Shown: positions 56,580 through 64,000 of the stretch, one piece after another
Layout of the letters: each line of letters opens with the position of its first letter
How positions within the stretch are numbered: the first letter of the stretch is position 1
Assembly: GCA_002205965.3 (NCBI GenBank)
Contig: NADL03000699.1
Span: forward strand, 930,001 to 994,000
DNA length: 64,000 nt
DNA from: Kappaphycus alvarezii
Lineage: Eukaryota > Rhodophyta > Florideophyceae > Gigartinales > Solieriaceae
Reading direction: 5' to 3'
The notes under the pieces: model-generated
What the model was told of the DNA's origin: nothing
Seen by the model: only the letters and a program-made list of their open reading frames with translations
Database searches by the model: none
Position numbers and translations under genes: made by a program

Positions 56580-57789
56580 TAGGTGAACCCAAAGAAATCT
56601 GCCACAGGGTAGCCAATATTAATAAAATGAATTAAAAGTAAATAAAAAAACATAACACATTCAAATCAGGAATACGCTGTACGAAAAACCATAACCGCTT
56701 TCTGAATGTCTTTTCGTCGCATTTATAGAGCAGAGCGTTCACTTTTTCTGTGCTTAGCTCTTTAGAAAATGTAAACACCATAACGGGTGAATTGGAAGAG
56801 CTGTATTTGGTAGCTCTGTTTGTACCAAAATACGCACGGTGGATACAGCCTCGGCACTGACACTAAAAATGACCCTAAAATGTCTTAGAGTAACTGAAGT
56901 CTTCCCCATTACTAATGAAAAAAACTGACCTCCAGTCTCAACAAATAACTACGGTGCCGACCGCATGGCCAGCGACGATGTTTTGTTGATATTGTGGCGA
57001 CGATACTTGGCCCATTTGTCCAGTGGACAGGAAGGCTTAAGGTGAAATATTCAATGAGGGCAATGCTTTCTTGAAATTAGAACCAAGCACCGAAAGTCCA
57101 AAGAGACAAGGGAAAATGGCGGAACAAAGGTTATTTTACCCTCGAACTTCGGTTCAAGCACCGTAAGTCCAAGGGCACAAGGGATGCCGCTGCTTTGAGA
57201 AGTTCAGACAGGAAAGGAGAACGTGTTTGTAGTGGTATTGATGGTGTTGGGTTCGGTTGCTTCTTGGCCCCGGGTTCTGGCCCGGATCTCCCTTCATTCC
57301 TCTTTATATAGACAAATCATAAATATCAAAATGCGCTAGATAGTACTGAAAACCTGAAATACGGATACAAAGTGGCCTCTACAGTATTTTTCGTCCGGTT
57401 ATTGTGCTTATCGCTCTGTGTCACAATGCAATATTCGCAATTTGGTGGCCTACAGACATGTAAATTACTGCGCATGGCTCTCGCTATCCAAATTTGACGC
57501 CATTTATAGCACTAAACATTGCTGAAAAACCTGATTGATTTACTTGTTTTATTGGCAACATGACGAAGTATCAGATACAACTTTCCGCCAGCAAACCATA
57601 TAAGCCGCTCTCTTATATACGTCTGGATGTTTCCCGTCCCTTCTCTAGTTCTCTGTGAGGACATAAATAAGTTGTGCACTTATTGAACCATTTAATGCAA
57701 ATTGGGGCGTGGTTTTAATGAAAAAACGGAGCTAAGTGCCAACTATTTTGAAGCTTTATGAGGCAATGGTGGAAACACACTTCTCTACT
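56580..57789. other. AT-rich spacer with short duplicated motif
   Basis: No gene. The phrase caagcaccg(a/t)aagtccaa followed by acaaggga occurs twice (about 57085-57115 and 57155-57185), a small local duplication. Confidence 0.3.
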
Positions 57790-59745
57790 TCAAATTAAAA
57801 AATTACCCACTTGCGTTTTGACAACGTCGGGGAACACCGATGTAGGGACTTCGATGAGTTCCTGAGATCAATTGAAATCATAATCACTCCTTCACCACCA
57901 CGGAAACCAGAGAACAACGACATGTCTGAAAGATTAGTTCGTGAAAAATGGACGCAGCCAAGAGTGTTAATATTAAACAGCGAACTCCCCGGTAACTTAT
58001 GGGGCGGGGCACTAAAGCATGCTAACTCGCTCCAAAATCAGCCACCGACAAGGAGAATCAAAAGCAAAATTCCCATCTACTTTTGGGATTCCAACACAGT
58101 TATTGATATTTAATCCCCACTCTCATTTGGACAGCTATGGTTTGCGTTAATTTAACACTATAGCACGTAGAGGGCGAGGAAAATGAAATGCAGGTCCTAG
58201 ATTGCACACTTCGATGATATTTATTCAGATAGAAGACTGGTACAAGCATACATACCGGATTCCAAAACGGTTAGAACGGCAAGACGTGCAAACTTTACAG
58301 TTGTAGGAAAAGGTAAAATTCCTGGCATATCTTCATTGCTGGAAGGGCTATCTCGAAACCACGGCATAGAATTGGATGTAGTTGGAAATACGGATTGTGC
58401 AAAAGATGAACTAATCCATTGAATGACATCTAAATTCCAGAAAAACCGAGAAATGGCATATGCAGGGAAATTAATATTTAGCACACCGTATGAGCCGTTG
58501 ATCTTTGTGGAAGCATGCGAAATCCCGGATTAGACAGAGGCAATAGATCGATAATACAGAGCTGTCATCAAGCGCCAGACATGGTCCTATGTTCCCTTCT
58601 CACCGGACATAAAATTATTGCTATTCAAATGGAATTTCGGGCCAATCAATTACATGATTCAGAGACAAAATATTTGCCTGAAGCGAGGTGAACTTTACGT
58701 CAAGATCGCCAAAGAGCATACATAATCTTTGACCCCGGCACCATCTAGGCACCGGTCGCATCTCATTACGCAATACGACTATTGTTAGTAATAATTGTCG
58801 TAGACAATCTCGTTCTGAAGGGCGCGACGTTTCCAACGAATACCTCCATGGAAGTCTTGATGTTCCCATTTACATAGAGCAACTCAGTGACTCTACGAGA
58901 AACATAGCCCAGTCAGGATAATTATGCTGATTGGAAAAGTCTCTGTATGGAGCTAAACAGGTCGGCCCCCTTTGTGGATCTTACCTCCATGAAAAATTGT
59001 TGAGCTGGTGATTGAGAGAATATTACTACCACCAACGCCTTTACTTTCCTCGCGTTAACCAGGATTTCATCATTCTCGCTTGCGCAGTGGATGAAATGGC
59101 ATTCATAGCAAACTTGTTGTCCCTCTTACAACATTTTAAAGTCTCTTGGCTGCTAATTTTGATATCAAATTCTCTGGAACCGTGAGATCATTTATAATCT
59201 GGACAAGTGGTCGTTAAAACAACGGCATCAAGATTAATCAAGCTGGACATGCCAAAATACTGCTGGAAGCATATGAAATTAATCAAGTCAATGCAGTTTA
59301 CACACAGCTCCCGATAAACACTCAGCAACTGGCTCCAAAAAGATCAAATGAATCCTTACAAGATTTGAAAGATAATCATTCAAACCGCGGCACAATCAAC
59401 GGACTTCTCTACCTTCCTATTTCTACAAGACCAGATTTGGAATTTACGTTATCGGCTCTTGCATGTTAGCTGAATGAACTTATGGTACGGCACGTGAAAT
59501 TGGGGAAAGAAATCCTCTACTACCTCAATGGAACCATTAATCTTCGACTCCAAAACTCAAATGAGCTTTTAATCAACGTAAACTCGATTGGTGCTTCCGT
59601 TGATGCAAATTGGGGCGTTCGTACTGCGACCAGACTATCCATCACTGGATTCATGATCTCCATAAACGGGTAGCCAATCTATTGGAAGTCTAAGAGGCTT
59701 CGACTGTCATTTGTGGCTCTTCTAGCAATTCGGAATACGTGATGA
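57790..59745 (+). pseudogene. Second copia-type pol remnant (integrase to RNase H)
   Basis: Order preserved but eroded. Integrase: RFDNVGEHRCRDFDEFLRS, PSPPRKPENNDMSERLVRE and ELPGNLWGGALKHAN (57811-58030, 100 codons open). RT parts follow: DVSNEYLHGSLDVPIYIEQ (about 58828-58885), SLYGAKQVGPLCGSYL, VNQDFIILACAVDEMAF. RNase H-side parts: LPINTQQLAPKRSNESLQDL, GLLYLPISTRPDLEF, YYLNGTINLRLQNS and SVDANWGVRTATRLSITGF. Many stops. Sequence words differ from the 49403 element, so this is another copia family. LTRs not found. Confidence 0.75.
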
Positions 59746-60135
59746 AATTAAGGTGACGCAGATGTTAGTGGTGTACTGTACGCAGGTTCAGAAAAAGTAC
59801 AGTACGGATCACACGACACTGTACTCGATTCGAATACTGTATCGGATGGTGGCGGAATATTCACGCGACAAACAGATCGACAGGTAAGTTTCGATACTGC
59901 GCGAGGGAACCTCCACGTGATGTCAGTCACGCCCAGAACCGGTGGCCAATGCCAATGAAAACCATGGTGGCTCCGCCAACCCAGAGGTCCAGTGGAGGTA
60001 GGCGGCGACCGACAGCGAGGATCCGATATGGAACCTGACAGCCTCTATGCAATGAAACCAACGCCCAGCATCAGCACGGGTGGAAGTCTTGGCGCTCTGC
60101 CAACCAGTGCGGCCAGTGGCAGCCGACATTCGGCC
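59746..60135 (+). other. Partly open coding-like stretch, unknown
   Basis: One plus-strand frame is open for about 65 codons (DADVSGVLYAGSEKVQYGSH...), has a single stop, then continues to taa near 60148 (MEPDSLYAMKPTPSISTGGS). GTAC units lie inside it (gtgtactgtacg, agtacagtacgg). Could be the end of a host gene or part of a repeat; not recognised. Confidence 0.2.
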
Positions 60136-62159
60136 GACAGTAAAGAGTTATAAGAAGACCTCGAGCGAAAAACAACTACCGAAGCCGAGACGTGCCAACC
60201 CGAAACAAGCAGGAGCTAGCATCACAGTGTAGTGCAATTGGCACTCACACTGTACCGCCATCGGCAGAGCTGATTTTGGTGATCTTTTTTTTGATCTGAT
60301 TCACTGCTAACCAGCAGGCACTGTACTGTACAGTAAGGGCAATTTTCGCTTGTCACCAACTATCATTCCGGGTACTGTATAACCACCCGAGGGGGCTTGA
60401 GGGCTTGCAATCTGGACCAATCGGCCCCTAAATTTGACCTGATATATTCGCAGGTGAAAGGCACCTATTGAGCCAATTGTCGAATTTACTTATCTCTAAC
60501 TTGGATCTCCCTAACTTGGCTGACCCTAACTTCACTCACCCCGCCGTCGTAAATAACCCTAACCTAGTTAACTAGTATTTATAACTACCTGGCCATTAGG
60601 GCCCCAGATTAAACAGCCACCCCGGTGTTGGCTCTGAACTTGACTCCCAACTTCCGCCTTTGCAGAAACCTTGCCAACGGCAACTTTGGCTATAGCCAGG
60701 TTTTATCCCCCCGGGTCCCCCTTTCTATTTCCCACCTCTCTATCCAATAGTATAATACCCCTTTATTGTTTTTTGTGGTACTTACTCACACTTGGCGCCC
60801 CGGACTCCGGCGTCTATATAAAAATAGGAACTTCAAGGTTGTAGTTGGTGACAACTTCCTTATCTGTAAAGGAGATATTTAGCACTGCTTACCCACTACT
60901 ACATCTTCTTTTTCGAGTATTTCACCCTTGGAGTCTACGGTTCTTTGGAATCGATCCATGGTCCGGCCTTACAAACCAGAGGAAAAGTATACCGCCCAGC
61001 CATCCAAGGAATCACCCCCGCTCTTCCAGCTCCGCTTCTCCTCGCTACCGGCGAGCTGTGCTACTGCATCGCAGGGTGCTTAAAGAGAAAGAGGGACAGC
61101 GAACACCCTGTGAGTCTTGGTGTTTGTGTGTGTTGGATTTCTCATTGTCTGACGGTTTTCCGTTCCTAGACTAGAAGAACTGCGCACGTCGCATTGCACT
61201 ACACACAGCAAAAGAAGCTACCTGTTCAGCTCAGCCAAAACAGCAGAAGACACAGGTTAGACAGCCATTTGACAATAGACAGTTACAACAGATTCGCACG
61301 CAGAGCAGCAACCACACTCCAGCACAGCCTTCGCTGTGGGAACCTGGACCTTACTTTTCACGCGCATACTGTATCAAGAACAATATGGACAGGCTGTCCT
61401 GCACAGTTTCTCGTTTAGTTGTCACCTGCAAGGCCCACGTGTAAGGTCGCTGGCAATTACTTCTTTTTCCTTTAATTGTCCCTTTATTTGAGTAATTACC
61501 GTAGGACTGATTAGCTGACAGTGCCACAGTAGGTGGCACTTCGACTACTTAGGTTCGACGGCCTTGGCTGCCCCACAGTAAATCAACAACTAGCGACCAA
61601 CCAATTCCCTGACCAGCACCACCGCGACCGGAGTATTCCGCTGTAGTTTGTCTAGGTTTTGCCTAGTCCAGTGACCGCCAAGCCTAGTGCTGCTTGGGAT
61701 CACTACATCTAGAATCAACTAGCGTGCGTAAGGAGTGGACCTTACTATTCAGTGGCCGGAGTAGTCACGACCAACTCTTTGGCGCATCCCGGAGTAGGAT
61801 CGCCTACCCCTTCTTCCTTTCCTCCTCTTTCTTCCTTCCTCTTTCCCGTGCTTTCTCCCTCAATTCCCCTCGCTCCGCGTCCGCATCCAGGCATTCCTGG
61901 AGGACCTTTAGGCATCCTCCTACACCTATCGAGCGCGACCTACCGTCCGCTCTACCCTGATACTTTCGTAGCTGTTTAGCACCGCCTAGAGATCTCCGGA
62001 AGAAGCTTTGCTCCTAAAAACCTGACCATCTCGTGTGTGGTCTCTTTAAGGGTCCTTATTACTACATTGGCCACTCGTCCGACAAGTCCGGCACCAATCA
62101 GCCCACTGCGCGCACGCCAGTCCCACATTTTTTAATAGGTGACCCTAGGTGCTTGTGGA
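60136..62159. other. Repeat-like region, perhaps LTR-element leader
   Basis: Contains a GTAC palindrome (ggcactgtactgtacagt, 60317-60334), several ccctaac words (60510-60565), and acttggcgccccggactcc near 60788, which resembles a TGG-starting retroelement primer site downstream of a TATA-poor promoter. Open frames (up to 109 codons) are Pro/Ser-rich and unrecognised. It could be the 5' end of the copia remnant that ends at 62460, but no LTR pair was found. Confidence 0.3.
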
Positions 62160-62470
62160 AAAGAATTATCTTGGATATGAAAACTTTTTTGGGGGAAATA
62201 TGCCACCAGATTCCATGGGATCAAAACACCATATTAGTGTCCACAAAGTTCTACTCTCACAGCACCACCGCTCTGTGAGTTGCCGCTCTAGACCACATCA
62301 CTGCAAGGAACAAGCATATTGACTTTAGGCACCAAAAAGTCAAGGAGCTGCTTCGTTGTGACATAGTTGAGCTTCAATGCGTCAGATCAAGACAGAACAA
62401 ATCTAAGCTACTCTCAAAGCCGGTAAACGTGGGTTCTCTTGGCCAAATGTTGAAATTATGTAAATAATTG
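62160..62470 (+). pseudogene. Copia-type RNase H tail fragment
   Basis: Plus-strand frames give ARNKHIDFRHQKVKELLRCD, IVELQCVRSRQNKSKLLSKP and GSLGQMLKLC. These correspond to the conserved end of copia polyproteins (NKHIDxRHHxVKELL, ...DxLTKP). A lone remnant. Confidence 0.65.
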
Positions 62471-63229
62471 AGGAGCTCCCAAAAGCGTCGTTTTTCCTCT
62501 AGTTTAGCAGCCACTGTAGCCGTCGTAGTACTTTTCTTCTTTTACGAAGCTAACGCCGCTGACCTATTATTTATGTTATGAACTGATGCCGTTATGTAGT
62601 GATTATTTTCATATGTTCATTCCGGAAGCTTAAGACACGTGTCTCGGCATTTGTTCAACAGTGGGGGGGGATCTTTTATGTGCTCAAAAACCTGAATCGT
62701 ATAGGTAGTAGTTAGACTAGAAGACTAAGAACATCTCCAGGCGACGGCTGAACCATCACCCAACCCAACAAGGAAAAGGGCAGACTAGAAGAAAATTCCA
62801 CCATCTAAATACGGGATCCAGACAGCTTGAAAAACTTCTAGTTTAATCATGACTACATTACACCGCAGTCATGATTAATCACCGAAAACAGAGAACACAC
62901 CTGACGTCTAGACGGGGCTCTTGCCTGATCCCCCACGAGAAATTATGAATTAAAAGGTCACTTTTTCTCTCTCATGTGTTACGTTTGCAGCCCCCACATT
63001 TAGGAGGGATACAAAATAGCAGCCGCCGCTGCAGTGCAATGTCAGTTGAATTTGTCCTTCCGAGGCATGGTGACAAATCCGCACACAGCTACGGCCAGCT
63101 AGACAAAGATAGGGTTACTGTGCTGTTTATGGCTGATACCCACCGCGGGTAGCACCTAACGTAGGAATTACAATATTACAGTATCCCAAGTACAGTGCTT
63201 AGCTCATTGCTTATCTTGACCGTGCACCG
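62471..63229. other. Spacer, no gene recognised
   Basis: AT-rich first half; an inverted tctagtttaatcatgacta and tagtcatgatta-like pair lies near 62837-62880. No coding signal. Confidence 0.25.
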
Positions 63230-63560
63230 ACTGACCGACTATTCAGTTAAGAACTAGCTGGATGGACCAAATCGTTCAAGCGCAGTGAGGCGCGCGATAT
63301 GATGGCCATAGCCACCGACGACCATAAAGCGCAACTGATACGCTGGTAGAAGCATGTGCGAATAGTAGCGTCCGAATTGTGGCATTCCCTGGCTACACGT
63401 GGTACAAACTCTCGATAAATAATACTGTGTCCGGAGAAGGGGCACCGAGGGAGTCGTAGGACATTCCAGGGACTATTTTCCCTATATAAAGGATACCCAG
63501 GAGTGCCAACCCTGAAGTTTGGAGGCAGCTGTCCCTCTTGCTGCAACCACCCCCGGCAAC
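63230..63560 (-). pseudogene. RT retroelement C-terminal fragment
   Basis: A 99-codon minus-strand frame ending RISCALWSSVAMAIISRASL, LNDLVHPASS, preceded by LPRCPFSGHSIIYREFVPRV. It matches 8325-8540 (LPRCPFSGDRIIHW, RISCALWSSVAMAIISRAPM, DLVHPVVY) closely. Only the last 100 residues of the RT-element protein remain, a typical 5'-truncated copy. Confidence 0.7.
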
Positions 63561-64000
63561 GAATTTCTTCGACCGTGTGCTCTACAATTGCAATATACCA
63601 CGTCCAGTGTTTGCGTGCGAAATTTCGAATACAATCAAATAATCTGTTTTTTATTTATTTTTGCCTGCTTACAGAGAAATCAAAATTATCAAAATTAATA
63701 AAAATTCGTTAATTTTTTATATGCGATATATTGCATTTAATAAGGCTGTGTTCTATATTTCGAATACGTATTCGATGGGGTTGCTGTTATATTCGATTTT
63801 TCTAATTCTGTGTTTGACCTGGTATAGCATTTCCCCAAAGGTTTCCTAGATGGTTTGCGGCAATCAATCAGAGTAGCCGCCATTGAAACATCTTTATCTG
63901 CACATCGATTCGTCTTGTGTCAGAGGACACGTGTTTAGCTCTTCCACAAAGGTGATAACTTCATCGCTTTCGAGAACATGCTGATCGTCGAATAGTTGAT
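63561..64000. other. AT-rich end of window, nothing recognised
   Basis: No gene or repeat family seen; attcgaatac-type words repeat near 63620-63770. Confidence 0.25.

Noticed and set aside
60510..60565. Several ccctaac words suggesting telomeric repeat
   Set aside because: Irregular spacing and only a few copies; not a telomere array.
1..64000. tRNA, rRNA and CRISPR arrays
   Set aside because: No cloverleaf with GGTTCRANYCC-type T-arm in the right spacing, no rRNA core words and no regularly spaced repeats were found by reading.

Overview
The window looks like nuclear DNA of a multicellular (florideophyte, Chondrus-like) red alga. This is inferred from an Lhcr-type chlorophyll-binding antenna protein (28198-28973), a compact set of eukaryotic genes with no introns or one very short GT-AG intron, and copia-type and reverse-transcriptase (RT) repeats filling the space between gene islands. 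No rRNA, tRNA, CRISPR array or bacterial operon was recognised.

Layout. (1) 1-4440 is transposon-derived or unassigned. (2) 4510-11604 is a first gene island: TRIC-type cation channel, PAQR/adiponectin-receptor-like membrane protein and a Gfo/Idh/MocA oxidoreductase, interrupted by a decayed RT element (6170-8570). (3) 12102-26862 is a 14.8-kb structure: two nearly identical 3.04-kb inverted arms enclosing 8.7 kb of AT-rich, almost ORF-free DNA. (4) 27111-27990 is another RT fragment. (5) 28198-47045 is the main gene island: Lhcr antenna, unknown secreted protein, membrane-anchored purple acid phosphatase, NC2-beta/Dr1, two paralogous one-pass proteins ending in six cysteines, a GST-like protein, class-3 lipase, a divergent fructose-bisphosphatase, PH-DDHD phospholipase and a secreted protein of bacterial type. 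(6) 48421-63560 is a repeat region: a copia fragment, a full copia element with both LTRs and a 5-bp target duplication (49403-55843), a DDE transposase fragment, two further copia fragments and another RT tail.

Most multi-domain host genes are recognisable only if the reading frame changes once or several times, each time as if a single base were missing, often inside a run of three to five identical bases. Four genes (oxidoreductase, GST-like, FBPase-like, one poly-Cys protein) are open throughout. I read this mainly as uncorrected indel error in a long-read-type assembly rather than mass gene death, so the broken host genes are annotated as CDS with the breaks described. The transposons carry true stops and catalytic-residue losses as well.

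The genes do not form a pathway. They are a housekeeping mix: photosynthetic antenna, transcription repressor, lipid hydrolysis (lipase and DDHD phospholipase), phosphate release, and ion or signal membrane proteins. A shared feature is clusters of overlapping GTAC palindromes (ACTGTACAGTAC type) in several gene-flanking spacers, also present in the copia LTR.
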